This document shows, in pieces, positions 1-9,489 of a DNA stretch of 64,000 nucleotides (position 1 is its first letter; the number at the start of each line of letters is the position of its first letter). Source of the stretch: Janthinobacterium rivuli (GTDB lineage: Bacteria > Pseudomonadota > Gammaproteobacteria > Burkholderiales > Burkholderiaceae_D); the NCBI RefSeq assembly GCF_009208735.1, contig NZ_WFLJ01000005.1, positions 1-64,000 of the forward strand, read 5' to 3'. Under the pieces are notes generated by a model that was given only the letters and a program-made list of their open reading frames with translations, was not told the origin of the DNA and made no database searches. Both the position numbers and the translations under genes were made by a program.

Positions 1-931
1 GGTCGGCCCCGCCTGCGCCAGGCCGGGCGGCCGCGGCGGGCGGCACGACGCTCGCCGGCGGCGATTCGCGCCAGCGCGCGGCCAGCCAGAACAGCAGCAG
101 CGCCACCAGGCCGAAAAACAGCCAGCCATAGATCAGGTGGTCGACGCCCACGGCCAGGCGCATGTTGCTCAGGTGGCCCAGCATCACGATCATGTAGGCG
201 CGCACGCCATTGGCGAGGATGGGCACGAGCAGGGCGGCGGCCATGACGGCCAGGCGCCGCCGCGTGCTGTGGAAGTTGACGTGGGCGAACAGGGCGCCCA
301 GGGCCAGCGCGGCGATCAGGTAGCGCAAGCCGCTGCACGCTTCCACCACCGACCAGTTCCCCGTGGGCAGTGAAAAATTGTTGCCATCGCGAAACACGGG
401 CACGCCCGTCCATTGCAGCGCGGTGACGGTGAAGGCGGCCGTGAAGTCGATCAGGGGCTCGAGGAAGACTTCGCCAAACGGCACGGCGAGGAACAGATAC
501 GCCAGCGGAAAAGCCAGCAGGCGCACGGCCGGCCAACCGAGGATGGCCAGCACGCAGGCGGGCAGCATGGCCGTGGCCGCATATTGTTCCACCACGGGCA
601 CATTGGCGGCGTCGGCCAGCAGCCAGGCCAGGCCCAGCGCGCCCAGCATCAGCAAGCCCAGCGACGACGGCTGTGGCCCCAGCGCGGCCAGGCGGGCGCG
701 CTGGCGCCAAGCCAGCCAACAGCTGATGGGCACGATCAGGAATCCATGCGCGAAGGTTTGCGAGCGCGACCACAGTTCCAGCATCGACCAGAAGGTGGCG
801 TGGTACAACAGTACGACGGCGGCCAGGGCCAGCAGCAGGAGCATCAGCGGTTGCCGCTGGCCATGCCCGCGCCCATGTGGCAGCACGTTGGCATCCGGCA
901 AGCGGGCCAGCTGGTCGAGTTGCGTGCTCAT
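1..931 (-). CDS. xrtA: Exosortase A (XrtA), 3' end cut by the window edge
   Basis: Integral membrane cysteine transpeptidase-like enzyme that sorts PEP-CTERM proteins to the envelope and is co-inherited with exopolysaccharide genes. I translated 310 residues on the minus strand up to base 2. The family active-site residues are visible: Cys199 in EACSGLR, Arg244 in NGVRAYM and His265 in DHLIYGW, set among many hydrophobic segments. The ATG at 931 overlaps the upstream glycosyltransferase stop (ATGA), so the start is well fixed. Many XrtA proteins continue into a C-terminal EpsI domain. Whether this one does lies outside the window. No PEP-CTERM substrate gene is in the window. Confidence 0.93.
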   Translation of the reverse strand, partial: MSTQLDQLARLPDANVLPHGRGHGQRQPLMLLLLALAAVVLLYHATFWSMLELWSRSQTFAHGFLIVPISCWLAWRQRARLAALGPQPSSLGLLMLGALGLAWLLADAANVPVVEQYAATAMLPACVLAILGWPAVRLLAFPLAYLFLAVPFGEVFLEPLIDFTAAFTVTALQWTGVPVFRDGNNFSLPTGNWSVVEACSGLRYLIAALALGALFAHVNFHSTRRRLAVMAAALLVPILANGVRAYMIVMLGHLSNMRLAVGVDHLIYGWLFFGLVALLLFWLAARWRESPPASVVPPAAAARPGAGGAD

Positions 932-2223
932 GTGGATGGTTCCCGCGCGGGCAGTGGCGGCGCGTCGGCGCCGCTGGCAGGCGTATCCGTACCGGCCTCG
1001 GCCGGTACACCCAGCATGGTGCCCAGGCCGCGCAGATTGCGTTCCCAGTCGTAATCCTGCAACACCAGCTGGCGCGCCGCCGCACCCATCGCCGCGCAGC
1101 TTCCATCGGCCGCGCCGTCCTGGGCATGGCGCAGCACGCGCGCGGCATGGTGGATGAACTCCGCGTCGTCGCGCGCCAGCAGCAGTTCCAGGCCAGGCTG
1201 GGCGGCGATGCCTTCCAGCGCCTGTGGCGTGGCCAGCACGATCTTGCCCATCGCCATCGCTTCCAGCACCTTGTTTTGCACGCCGCGGGCGATGCGCAGG
1301 GGCGCCACGGCCAGCGCCGCGCCGGCCAGGTAGGGCCGGATGTCGGGCACCTTGCCCGTCACCACCACGCCGGCCACCCTGGCCAGCGCCGTCACGGCCG
1401 GCACGGGCGCGCTGCCGACGATATAGAACCGCAGCTGGGGAAACTGGTGCCGCAGCGCGGGCCAGACGTGGCGCACGAACCATTGCACGGCGTCGATGTT
1501 TGGCCAGTAATCCATGGCGCCCGTAAACACCAGCGCTTGCACGCCTTGCGGGTAGATTGCGGGCTGGGCCGGCATGGGCGTGAAATACGCCGTGTCGACG
1601 CCGTTATTGAAATAGCCCGTCTTGCGCCGCGCCATCGGCGCGCACTGGCGGAACAGGGCCGCTTCGGCCGGCGAGACGAAGCTGGCGGCCGTGAACTGCT
1701 GGGCGATATGTCGCTCGTATTGCAGCAGCAAATGTGCTTCGCGCCGGTACAGCAGCGACATGGGCCAGGGCTTGCTGTCGCCGTACTGGCGCCATTTGTC
1801 GGAATCGACGTCGACGAAATCGATGACGCGGTGCAGGGTACGGCCCGCGCTGCCGTCGATGTATTGCGCCATGGGCCCGGAAAAGGCCAGCGCGTGGCGC
1901 ACCTTGCCGCCTGATAGCAGGCCGTCGACCCACTGCAGCAGCCGCGCGTCGCGGTAGTACTGCACGCTCATGGCCTGGCGCGACAGCAGCGCCTGCATGG
2001 CGCGCCAGCGGGCCGCGCCGCGCGGTAAGTCGATGAAGCGCGTGCTGGCGCACAGGGCGGCCACGGTTTTCGTGTGCCGCCAGTCGTCGTCATCGTCGAT
2101 GAAGCAGCCCAGGTGCACGCGGAAATGCCGGCTCAGGTAGCGCAGCATGTGCCATGAGCGTATCTTGTCGCCCTTGTTGGGCGGATACGGCAGGCGGTGG
2201 GCGAGGAAGAGCAGTTCGCGCAT
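928..2223 (-). CDS. Exosortase A-associated glycosyltransferase (Stp1/TIGR03087-like)
   Basis: Predicted cytoplasmic GT-B glycosyltransferase of 431 residues that adds a sugar during assembly of the XrtA-linked exopolysaccharide repeat unit. The N-terminus MRELLFLAHRLPYPPNKGDK is typical of this subfamily. The C-terminal half has the nucleotide-sugar-binding region VLEAMAMGKIVLATPQALEG. Its stop overlaps the xrtA start by 4 bases, and it lies 14 bases after the FemAB-like gene, so all are in one operon. The sugar donor and acceptor cannot be read from sequence. Confidence 0.9.
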   Translation of the reverse strand: MRELLFLAHRLPYPPNKGDKIRSWHMLRYLSRHFRVHLGCFIDDDDDWRHTKTVAALCASTRFIDLPRGAARWRAMQALLSRQAMSVQYYRDARLLQWVDGLLSGGKVRHALAFSGPMAQYIDGSAGRTLHRVIDFVDVDSDKWRQYGDSKPWPMSLLYRREAHLLLQYERHIAQQFTAASFVSPAEAALFRQCAPMARRKTGYFNNGVDTAYFTPMPAQPAIYPQGVQALVFTGAMDYWPNIDAVQWFVRHVWPALRHQFPQLRFYIVGSAPVPAVTALARVAGVVVTGKVPDIRPYLAGAALAVAPLRIARGVQNKVLEAMAMGKIVLATPQALEGIAAQPGLELLLARDDAEFIHHAARVLRHAQDGAADGSCAAMGAAARQLVLQDYDWERNLRGLGTMLGVPAEAGTDTPASGADAPPLPAREPST

Positions 2224-2237
2224 GGTGTGTCCCTCGC

Positions 2238-3320
2238 TTAGCCCAGCTGCCGCACGATGTGCGGCCCCAGCAGGTTGGCCAGCGGCAGCGGCAGGCGGCG
2301 CCAGGCGCGGATAAACAGCGCGTATTTCGGATTCAGGGGATTGACTTCCGGCAAAGTCTTCGCGCGCACGAGCCGGCAGGCGTAGGGCAGCGGCTGGGGC
2401 GCGAAACCCCAGTTCTTCTTGAAGTCGTATGCGCCGGTACCGAGCTTGCTGCGGCCGAAATCGAACAGGCGGCAGCCGCGCGCGCTGGCGCGGCGCATCG
2501 TTTCCCAGTACATGAAATCGTTGGCGCCCGTGCTGCGCGCCAGCGGCGTGCCGCCACCGTAATACGGCAGCACTTCATCGCGGAAATAGAACAGCAGCAC
2601 GCTGGCCTGCGCCTGCTGGCCGTGATACACGGTGAGGATGTCGCAATCGCTGCCAAACACCGTGCGCAGCAGGGAAAAATGGCGGCGCGCAAAAACGGGC
2701 GTGCCCAGCCGGTGCACGCTGGCCGCGTAGATCGGGTAGAAGCGTTCGACGTCATGGTCGATGGCGCTGTGCAGGCCGCCCGCCATGGCCTTGCGCACGA
2801 CGGCGCGCTGCTTGCGGGGAATCGCCAGCAGATTCTGTTCCGCATCGGGGTGCAATGGGCGGCGGAAGGTCGCGTACAGGGGTTTGTGCAGCCAGGACGC
2901 GTCCGGATTTTGTTCCACCTCGCGCCAGCGGTATTCCAGGTGCCCCACGCCGAGGCGCCGCGCCAGCGCCAGCGCGGCGCTGTCGAGGGCCTGGCGCACG
3001 GCAGCGCCGCCGCCGGCGATGCCGCCGTACACGCAGAATGGCAGCGAGACGAGCGAGGAGCCGAACAGGCGGCTGCGCAGATGGGCCAGCGGCAGTACGC
3101 CGGCGATGCGCCCATCCTGTTCCGCATACAGGAAATGGCTGTCATGCTGAAAACCTTGCTGCATGATGGTTTGCCAGCCGGCGCGGTGAAAGAAGGTCGC
3201 TTCCGGGCAGGTGTCGACGAAGGCATCCCAGCGCGCATGCTCGTGTTCCTGCAGCGACCGCACGGCAATGGCGGCGCTGCAATGTAGCGGGTCGGGAGGA
3301 AGGCTGGCCTCGTGCATCAT
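2238..3320 (-). CDS. FemAB-related protein of the XrtA locus (TIGR03019-like)
   Basis: A 360-residue GNAT-fold protein of the FemAB type, a family that transfers aminoacyl groups onto cell-wall or lipid-linked precursors. In XrtA loci its exact substrate is unknown. The C-terminal motif FDFGRSKLGTGAYDFKKNWG is characteristic. I chose the ATG at 3320 because it overlaps the deacetylase stop (ATGA), as at the other junctions here. The open frame runs upstream to 3761, but that part lies over the deacetylase gene and has no family-like sequence. Confidence 0.88.
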   Translation of the reverse strand: MMHEASLPPDPLHCSAAIAVRSLQEHEHARWDAFVDTCPEATFFHRAGWQTIMQQGFQHDSHFLYAEQDGRIAGVLPLAHLRSRLFGSSLVSLPFCVYGGIAGGGAAVRQALDSAALALARRLGVGHLEYRWREVEQNPDASWLHKPLYATFRRPLHPDAEQNLLAIPRKQRAVVRKAMAGGLHSAIDHDVERFYPIYAASVHRLGTPVFARRHFSLLRTVFGSDCDILTVYHGQQAQASVLLFYFRDEVLPYYGGGTPLARSTGANDFMYWETMRRASARGCRLFDFGRSKLGTGAYDFKKNWGFAPQPLPYACRLVRAKTLPEVNPLNPKYALFIRAWRRLPLPLANLLGPHIVRQLG

Positions 3321-4174
3321 GTGCTTTCCAAAAAAATACGGTCCATGCGGTCCCAGGAGAAATCGCGCGTCAGGCGCCCCAGCCGCGCTTCCATGCGCCC
3401 CAGGTTCAGGTAGTGGCGAAAGCGCGTCTTCGCGCTCAGACCGGGCGGGCGCGGCTGGCCGGGATCGAGTTCCCAGGGATGAAAATAGAATATGCCAGCT
3501 TGCCCGTCGCGCGAATTGATGCGTCGCAAAAGCCAGCGCGACAGTGCATACGGCATCAATCTGAAGTAACCGCCGCCGCCGGCCGGCAGGTTGTGCCCAC
3601 GCAAGCGCACTGTGCTGACGGGCAATTCCAGCATGCCCAGCGGCCCCCGCGGGCGCCAGGCGAAACGGGGAGCATCGGGCATGCCGTAATGGTCGTGGCG
3701 GATCGGATAGATGCTGGAACTGTAGCGGTAACCCGCTTCCTGCAGCACGTCGAACGCCCACAGATTGGCCGCGCCGATGGAAAAGCTGGGCGCCCGGTAG
3801 CCGTGCACGGCCAGTCCCGTCAATTGTTCCAGGATGGTCTTGCTGCGGCGCACGTCATCGGCGAATTGCGCGGCCGACTGGTCGCAGGCGCGCAGGTGCG
3901 CATAGCCGTGGCTGGCCACTTCGTGCCCGGCGGCGGCCACGCGGCGCAGCATGGCCGGATAGCGCTCGGCGATCCAGCCCAGGGTAAAAAAGGTGGCGTG
4001 GATGCGACGGCGCTCGAGCAGCAGCAGGATGCGCTCGATATTCGCCTCGACCCGGCATTCCAGGCGCGGCCAGTCGGCGCGCGCGATGTGCGGCGCGAAG
4101 GCGGACACCTGAAAATAGTCTTCCACGTCGATGGTCAGCGCGTTGCGCAAGATCAAAGATGACGGCGGCGTCAT
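3317..4174 (-). CDS. XrtA-associated polysaccharide deacetylase (TIGR03006-like)
   Basis: Predicted NodB-fold carbohydrate esterase of 285 residues that removes N- or O-acetyl groups from the exopolysaccharide or its lipid-linked precursor. The catalytic and metal motifs are visible: TIDVEDYFQ near the N-terminus carries the NodB Asp pair, and ASHGYAHLRAC carries the His-x3-His metal ligands. The C-terminal part (YFHPWELDPGQPR) fits the extra domain of this subfamily. The start at 4174 overlaps the wecB stop (ATGA). An open frame extends to 4246 inside wecB but lacks support. Confidence 0.9.
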   Translation of the reverse strand: MTPPSSLILRNALTIDVEDYFQVSAFAPHIARADWPRLECRVEANIERILLLLERRRIHATFFTLGWIAERYPAMLRRVAAAGHEVASHGYAHLRACDQSAAQFADDVRRSKTILEQLTGLAVHGYRAPSFSIGAANLWAFDVLQEAGYRYSSSIYPIRHDHYGMPDAPRFAWRPRGPLGMLELPVSTVRLRGHNLPAGGGGYFRLMPYALSRWLLRRINSRDGQAGIFYFHPWELDPGQPRPPGLSAKTRFRHYLNLGRMEARLGRLTRDFSWDRMDRIFLEST

Positions 4175-5331
4175 GGCGTGCCCCGGCGCGCCGCCAGCCA
4201 GGGCGCGATGACGGCGGCGATGCGCCCGGCCGCGTGGCCATCCCACAGGGGCGGGATGCGGCCGCGCTTGCCGCCCGTGTCGAGGATGCCCTGCGCCAGC
4301 GCCAGGATGGCGGCCGGGTCCGTGCCGGCCAGCGTATTCGTGCCATCGCTCACCGTGACGGGGCGCTCCGTCGTGTCGCGCAGGGTCAGGCAGGGCACGC
4401 CCAGGGCCGTGCTTTCTTCCTGGATGCCGCCCGAATCCGTCAGCACCAGGCGCGCATCCTGCATCAGGCCCAGCATTTCAAGGTAGCCCAGTGGCGGCAG
4501 GCAGACGATGGCATACCGCGCCAGCATCGCTTCCAGGCCCGCCAGGCGCAAGCCGGCCGCCGTGCGCGGGTGGATGGGAAACAGCAGCGGCAACCGGGCC
4601 GACAACTGTCCCAGCGCCTGCAGCAGCGCTTCCAGTTGCGCCGGATCATCCACGTTCGACGGCCGGTGCAGGGTCACGAGGCCGTAGGCGGGCGGGCAGG
4701 CGTGGCCGTGGGCGCGCAGGGTGGCGGCGGGCACGATGGCGCGCGGCAGCTGCTGTCGCAGGCTGTCGATCATGACGTTGCCCACAAAATGGATGCGTGC
4801 GGGGGCGATGCCTTCGCGCAGCAGGTTGGCGCGCGCGCCTTCCTCGCTGGTGAGCAGCAGGCTTGATAACTGGTCCGTCAGCACGCGGTTGATTTCTTCG
4901 GGCATGCGCCGGTCGCCGCTGCGCAAGCCCGCCTCGACGTGGATCACGGGTGTGCCGCGCTTGGCCGCCACCAGCGCGCAGGCCAGGGTGGAATTGACGT
5001 CGCCCACCACCAGCACGGCATCGGGCGCCAGCGGCGGCCAGGCGTCGAGCACGGCGTCGAAGCGGCGCATGATCTCGGCCGTCTGTTGCGCGTGGTTGCC
5101 GGAGCCGACGTCGAGGGCGATGTCGGGCGGGCGCATGTCCAGGTCCAGAAACAGTTGTCCGTTCATGGCCGTGTCGTAATGTTGGCCGGTATGCAATAGG
5201 GTCACGCGCACGGCAGGCGCCTGACGCGCCAGGGCGGCCAGGATGGGCGCCATCTTCATCAGGTTGGGGCGCGCGGCCACCACGCACAGCAGGTGCGCCG
5301 GCGCGGCGGATGCAAGAGCGGGTTCGGACAT
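4171..5331 (-). CDS. wecB: UDP-N-acetylglucosamine 2-epimerase (non-hydrolysing)
   Basis: Cytoplasmic enzyme of 386 residues that interconverts UDP-GlcNAc and UDP-ManNAc, giving the locus a ManNAc-type precursor. Family motifs are present in order: ARPNLMKMAPI at the N-terminus, EAGLRSGDRRMPEEINR in the middle, FPIHPRT, and DSGGIQEES in the UDP-binding region. It sits inside the XrtA operon, 12 bases after the outer-membrane barrel gene and overlapping the deacetylase gene. In many related loci an AAA ATPase (TIGR03015) sits near this position; none is seen here. ManNAc use in the polymer is an inference. Confidence 0.92.
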   Translation of the reverse strand: MSEPALASAAPAHLLCVVAARPNLMKMAPILAALARQAPAVRVTLLHTGQHYDTAMNGQLFLDLDMRPPDIALDVGSGNHAQQTAEIMRRFDAVLDAWPPLAPDAVLVVGDVNSTLACALVAAKRGTPVIHVEAGLRSGDRRMPEEINRVLTDQLSSLLLTSEEGARANLLREGIAPARIHFVGNVMIDSLRQQLPRAIVPAATLRAHGHACPPAYGLVTLHRPSNVDDPAQLEALLQALGQLSARLPLLFPIHPRTAAGLRLAGLEAMLARYAIVCLPPLGYLEMLGLMQDARLVLTDSGGIQEESTALGVPCLTLRDTTERPVTVSDGTNTLAGTDPAAILALAQGILDTGGKRGRIPPLWDGHAAGRIAAVIAPWLAARRGTP

Positions 5332-5343
5332 GCTGCGGCCTCC

Positions 5344-6879
5344 TTAGAATTGCATGGTGAGCGTGGCGCTGACGCCGTTCTCGCGGTAGTCTCCGCCGCG
5401 GTTGCTGGCGTGCCGCGTATGCCGCACGTCGATGGTGGCCGTCATGTTCGGCCGCAGGACGCGGCTGTAGCCCGCCGTCACGGTGATATTGTTGTCGCGC
5501 CGGGGCGCGCTCAGCGAGCGCACGCCGGCGTAGCCGGCATTCGCATTGACGGTGGTGCGCGCACCGGCTTGCCAGCTCCAGCCCACATTGGCGCCGATCT
5601 GGCGCGTGCGGTCTTCGCTGCCGAACTCCACGCCGGGCAACAGGCCGCTATCGATGCCGCTGGCCGTTTGCGCCGTGCGGTCGACGGCGCTGATGCCGGC
5701 GATCATCGTGCTTTTCGCCGTGGCACGCGCCATCGTCAGTCTCAGCTGCTTTTGCAGGAAATAGCGGTGGCTGAAGTAATTGATGGCGCCCCGTTCCGGC
5801 CCCAGGCTGTTGGCGTAGCGCAGGAAGGCATCGATGCGCAGGCGCCGGTCGCGCGCATTCGGGAAGATGCCGCGCCACAACTGATCGAGCAGCTGGCCCG
5901 CGTCGCGGTCGCCCAGGCGCGAAAACTGCGTGGGCATGGTGGTGATGTTTTCGCTGTAATTGAGTTGCCAGTTGGTGTGGCGCTGCAGGAGATTGGCATC
6001 GAGGCTGTACGTGGTGCCAAAAAAGCGCTTGCCCGTGCTGAAGGCCACGCTGGTGCGCGGCGACGGCGTCCACACGCCGCCCAGCGACCAGAAGCGGCCT
6101 GTCGGCGCCTTGCCGGTGTTTGACAGATACCCTTCCTTTTCCATGCCGCCGCTGGCCGTGGCCGACCATTTGCTGCTGAACGGATAGCGCAGGCCCGCGC
6201 TGCTGCGCTGCATGCGCACGGGGGCCAGCTTGCTGTCCTGCGTGCGGCGCACGTCGTGGCTGGCGTTCCAGGTCCAGCCGTTGCCGCGCGGTTCGCCGCT
6301 GAGCAGTAACTCCATTTCATCGCTGTGCACGGACAGCAGTGCGCCGCCGCTGTCGACCGTGTTGCGCGTGTAGCGCAGCTCGGCCGTGGCCAGGCCGCGG
6401 AAACGGTGGCGCAGGTAGGGGCTGATGCCGGTGGTGCGCACGGTGCTGCTATTGTCCGTGTCGGGCAGCTCGGCTATCAGTTGCGGGCCGAACGGCGAGA
6501 TGTTGCGCCGGCTCACGCTGGCATCGGCATCGATGAAGAACCAGTCCTTGACCAGCTCGGCGTCTGCCGAGGCGTGCAGTTCGTGGCTGTTCGTGTCGGC
6601 GCGCTGGCCCGACAGGTATTTGTGCCAGCGGTAATCGAGGTGCACGCGCAGGCGGGGGCCCGTGCCGATGAGGGCGATGGCGGGCGCGATTTCCGTGATG
6701 AAGTCCGATTGCGCCTGACCGGGCGGCGCGCGCAAGGCGTTGTCCGTATAGCTTTCGCGCAGGCGCAGCGACGGTTTGACCAGCCAGTCGACGGCGCCGG
6801 CCGGCAGCGGCAGCAGCAGGGACAGCAACGACAGCAGCGGCAGCGGTGGCGGCCCCCGGCGGCTAATCGTAATAGCCAT
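5344..6879 (-). CDS. XrtA-associated outer membrane beta-barrel protein (TIGR03016-like)
   Basis: A 511-residue predicted outer-membrane protein. It has a signal peptide (LLSLLSLLLPLPAGA, cleavage near AGAVDW) and then alternating beta-strand sequence to a C-terminal aromatic residue (LTMQF), as in barrels inserted by the BAM machinery. Such proteins lie next to the XrtA tyrosine kinase in EPS loci and probably form or support the polymer exit pore. The start at 6879 overlaps the kinase stop by 17 bases. The function is inferred from family and position. Confidence 0.86.
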   Translation of the reverse strand: MAITISRRGPPPLPLLSLLSLLLPLPAGAVDWLVKPSLRLRESYTDNALRAPPGQAQSDFITEIAPAIALIGTGPRLRVHLDYRWHKYLSGQRADTNSHELHASADAELVKDWFFIDADASVSRRNISPFGPQLIAELPDTDNSSTVRTTGISPYLRHRFRGLATAELRYTRNTVDSGGALLSVHSDEMELLLSGEPRGNGWTWNASHDVRRTQDSKLAPVRMQRSSAGLRYPFSSKWSATASGGMEKEGYLSNTGKAPTGRFWSLGGVWTPSPRTSVAFSTGKRFFGTTYSLDANLLQRHTNWQLNYSENITTMPTQFSRLGDRDAGQLLDQLWRGIFPNARDRRLRIDAFLRYANSLGPERGAINYFSHRYFLQKQLRLTMARATAKSTMIAGISAVDRTAQTASGIDSGLLPGVEFGSEDRTRQIGANVGWSWQAGARTTVNANAGYAGVRSLSAPRRDNNITVTAGYSRVLRPNMTATIDVRHTRHASNRGGDYRENGVSATLTMQF

Positions 6880-7687
6880 AGCCGTAGTAGTCGTTGCCGG
6901 GGAACGATTTGGTCTTGTTGTAGATCAAATGAATGTGTTCGCACGATTCGATCTGGCGCAGCGCTTCCTTGACGGCGTGCTGGGTCGTCGTTTCCGCCTC
7001 GACCACCATCACGACTTGCCCCATTTGCCCCACCAGCGCGTGCGCCTCGCTGGTGATCAAGAGGGGCGGCGAGTCGAAGATGACGATGCGGTCGCCATAG
7101 CGGCTGGCGATTTCGGCCAGCAAGCGACTCATGGCCCGGCTGGCCAGCAATTCCGTCGCGTGCTTGTTGCTGCGTCCGGCGGGCAGGATGCTCAGGTTGG
7201 CCACGTTGGTTTTCAGGATCACGTCCGCCATGGCCAGTTGCGGATCGAGCAGCACGTCCATCAGCCCGGGCTCCGGCGGCAGGCCCAGCACTTTCAGGAC
7301 GGACGGGCGCGCCACATCGGCGTCGACCAGCAGAACCGTGATATCCATTTCCATGGCGATGCTCATGGCCAGGTTGATGGCGCAGTAGGTCTTGCCTTCG
7401 CCCGGCATGGCGCTGGTGACGACGATCAGGTTGCCGTGGCGGATGGCCTCGGCGCCGCTGGCGCGCGCCTGGCGCAGCAGCGGGCGCTTGATGATGCGGA
7501 AATCCTCGGCCACCGAGCTGCGCCCGCCTTCCTGCGTGAGCATGCCTTGCTCGGCCAGCCGGGCCAGGTTCAGGGCGCGGTACTGGGGCGACCGGGCCGC
7601 GTCCGCACCCTGCGCAACATAAGGCACGCTGGCCTCGGCCACGCCCAGGATGGTGGGTTCCTGCTTGCCGCTGTCCTTGCTGCTCAT
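6863..7687 (-). CDS. XrtA-associated tyrosine autokinase (BY-kinase, TIGR03018-like)
   Basis: Cytoplasmic bacterial tyrosine kinase of 274 residues that works with the Wzz-type chain-length protein to control EPS polymerisation and export. Walker A is TSAMPGEGKT near residues 91-100, Walker A' is VLLVDADVARPS, and Walker B is VIFDSPPLL. The C-terminal NDYYGYGYYD is the tyrosine cluster expected to be autophosphorylated. The N-terminal region is short and soluble, so the kinase depends on the separate membrane protein encoded 20 bases upstream, the usual proteobacterial XrtA split arrangement. Confidence 0.92.
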   Translation of the reverse strand: MSSKDSGKQEPTILGVAEASVPYVAQGADAARSPQYRALNLARLAEQGMLTQEGGRSSVAEDFRIIKRPLLRQARASGAEAIRHGNLIVVTSAMPGEGKTYCAINLAMSIAMEMDITVLLVDADVARPSVLKVLGLPPEPGLMDVLLDPQLAMADVILKTNVANLSILPAGRSNKHATELLASRAMSRLLAEIASRYGDRIVIFDSPPLLITSEAHALVGQMGQVVMVVEAETTTQHAVKEALRQIESCEHIHLIYNKTKSFPGNDYYGYGYYD

Positions 7688-7707
7688 CGTCGCTCCCGTG
7701 GCGTGGT

Positions 7708-9237
7708 CTAGAATTTCAGCAGCGCGGCCGTCATGACCCCGCCGTACAGCACGAACAGGCTGCCCAGGCAGGCGCCAAAGCCATAGCGGGCGCGGCGGCG
7801 GCGCACCTGCTGCAGCGCCGTCCAGTTCATCGATACCGTGCCCAGCACGTTCAAGCCCGTGGCGTCGCGCAGTTCGGCGGGGCTGAGGAAGGTCGGGCGC
7901 ACCTGGCTGATCAGGAGGGCCGTGGCGACGCCGGCCACCAGGGCCGCGCCCAGCGCCGCGGAAAACAGCAGCGGGCGGTTCGGGCCGACGGGCGCATATT
8001 GCACCGTCGGCGGGTCGATGATCTTGAAGGCCATCATCTCGGTGGTGGAACTGAGTTCACCGGACAGCTTGGCCGCCTCGCGCCGGCCGATCAGCTTTTC
8101 ATAGTTTTCCTTGTTGATGATGTAGTCGCGGTTGAGCTGCGCCAGCTGCGATTCCACCTCGGGCACGGCATTGCTCTGCGCCAGCAGGCGCTCGTTGCGC
8201 GCGTTGTATTCCTGCACGCGCGCCTTGATGGCGGCCACCTTGGCGTCCGCGTCCGTCAGCGCCACCTTCAGCTGCTGCAGCATGGGGCTGTAGTTCTTGC
8301 CCGGATCGCCGGACGCCGTTTTCAGCTTGCTTTCCTCGATCTTGCGTTCTTCCAGCTGTGCAATGAGGCGCTTCGAGGCGATGATGTCGGGGTGCAATTC
8401 CGTAAATTGCATGCGCAGGCTGTCGAGGTTCTTGTTGATCGACGCGATGCGTTCGTCGAGTTCGGGATTCGTGATGGCCGCCGCGTTCGGTTCCAGGTCG
8501 AGCACGGGCTCGTCGCCCTCGATCTGGCTCTGGATGGCCTTGCGCGCCTGTTCGGCCTCGACCAGTTCCAGCTTGGCATTGTTCAGGCTATCGGACGACA
8601 TCAGCAGCTGGCTGCTGTAGTCGATGCCCTGGCGCGGCAACAGCAGCGTGTTGCGGATCTTGAATTCCTTCACCAGGTTTTCCGCCGCGCTCAGCTTGTC
8701 CTCGTAATTCTTGATCTGCTCGTCGATGAATTGCACCGCCTTTTGCGAGTCGCCTTTCTTGCCCTGGAAGCTGCCTTCGACAAAGATGGTCAGCAGGCTT
8801 TGCACGACGTCGCGCACCAGCTTCGGGTCGCGCCCGCTGTAGCTGATGGTGTAGATGTCGTACGCGTTGGTGCCCGTGATCTTGATGCGGCTCATCAAGT
8901 CGTCGAGCTGCGCTTCGTGTTCGCGCACGGTCTTCGAGTCCAGGTCGAGGTCGACCATGCGCATGACGCGCTCCACGTTCGGGCGGCTGAGCAGGGTGCG
9001 GCTCATGATGGCCACCTGCTGCTCCGTGTTCGGCACGCTGGTCATGCCGGCCATCAGCGGCTTGAGGATGGTTTGCGTATCGACAAACACGCGCGCCGAC
9101 GTCTGGAAGTCGTCGGGCAGGGTGATCACCCGGATGAAACCGACGATGGCCACCAGCCACGCCACCACGACCGCATGCCAGCGGTACTTCCAGATACCTT
9201 TCAGGCTGGAAAGCAGTTGCTGTATCAATTCTTCCAT
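7708..9237 (-). CDS. XrtA system polysaccharide chain-length determinant (Wzz type, TIGR03007-like)
   Basis: Inner-membrane polysaccharide co-polymerase of 509 residues that sets exopolysaccharide chain length and activates the tyrosine kinase downstream. There is a TM segment near the N-terminus (WHAVVVAWLVAIVGFIRVI), a long periplasmic coiled-coil region, a P-rich segment before a second TM (ALGAALVAGVATALLI), and a final hydrophobic tail. I chose the ATG at 9237 (MEELIQQLLSS). The frame is open to 9390, but the extra 51 residues are Arg-rich, not family-like, and occupy the divergent promoter region. Confidence 0.9.
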   Translation of the reverse strand: MEELIQQLLSSLKGIWKYRWHAVVVAWLVAIVGFIRVITLPDDFQTSARVFVDTQTILKPLMAGMTSVPNTEQQVAIMSRTLLSRPNVERVMRMVDLDLDSKTVREHEAQLDDLMSRIKITGTNAYDIYTISYSGRDPKLVRDVVQSLLTIFVEGSFQGKKGDSQKAVQFIDEQIKNYEDKLSAAENLVKEFKIRNTLLLPRQGIDYSSQLLMSSDSLNNAKLELVEAEQARKAIQSQIEGDEPVLDLEPNAAAITNPELDERIASINKNLDSLRMQFTELHPDIIASKRLIAQLEERKIEESKLKTASGDPGKNYSPMLQQLKVALTDADAKVAAIKARVQEYNARNERLLAQSNAVPEVESQLAQLNRDYIINKENYEKLIGRREAAKLSGELSSTTEMMAFKIIDPPTVQYAPVGPNRPLLFSAALGAALVAGVATALLISQVRPTFLSPAELRDATGLNVLGTVSMNWTALQQVRRRRARYGFGACLGSLFVLYGGVMTAALLKF

Positions 9238-9489
9238 GTCGCTTCCTTCAGGTGACGGTTCTGCACGGTCGATGGCTGGGCGGCGCGGACGACGGCGTCT
9301 TGCAAGAAAGGCTAGCCTGTTGAGTAAGCAAAGTATAGGGCGGCTGGAAGGCAAGATTTCCCAAGATGATTGCTTCTTGATACGCCTCAAGGTTCACTTG
9401 CCGGGTTTTAATAATCATAGGAAGTTCGCGGCCCAGGCTGGTTCTGCGGGGCCGGCCATGGACGCGCCATCGACTCGAAGAGGCTCCGC
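9238..9489. other. Divergent intergenic region between the EPS operon and the export lipoprotein gene
   Basis: These 252 bases separate the minus-strand chain-length/exosortase operon from the plus-strand export gene, so both promoters should lie here. The part around 9401-9425 is the most A/T-rich. I found no convincing -35/-10 pair with correct spacing and no clear sigma-54 (-24/-12) element by eye. Confidence 0.5.
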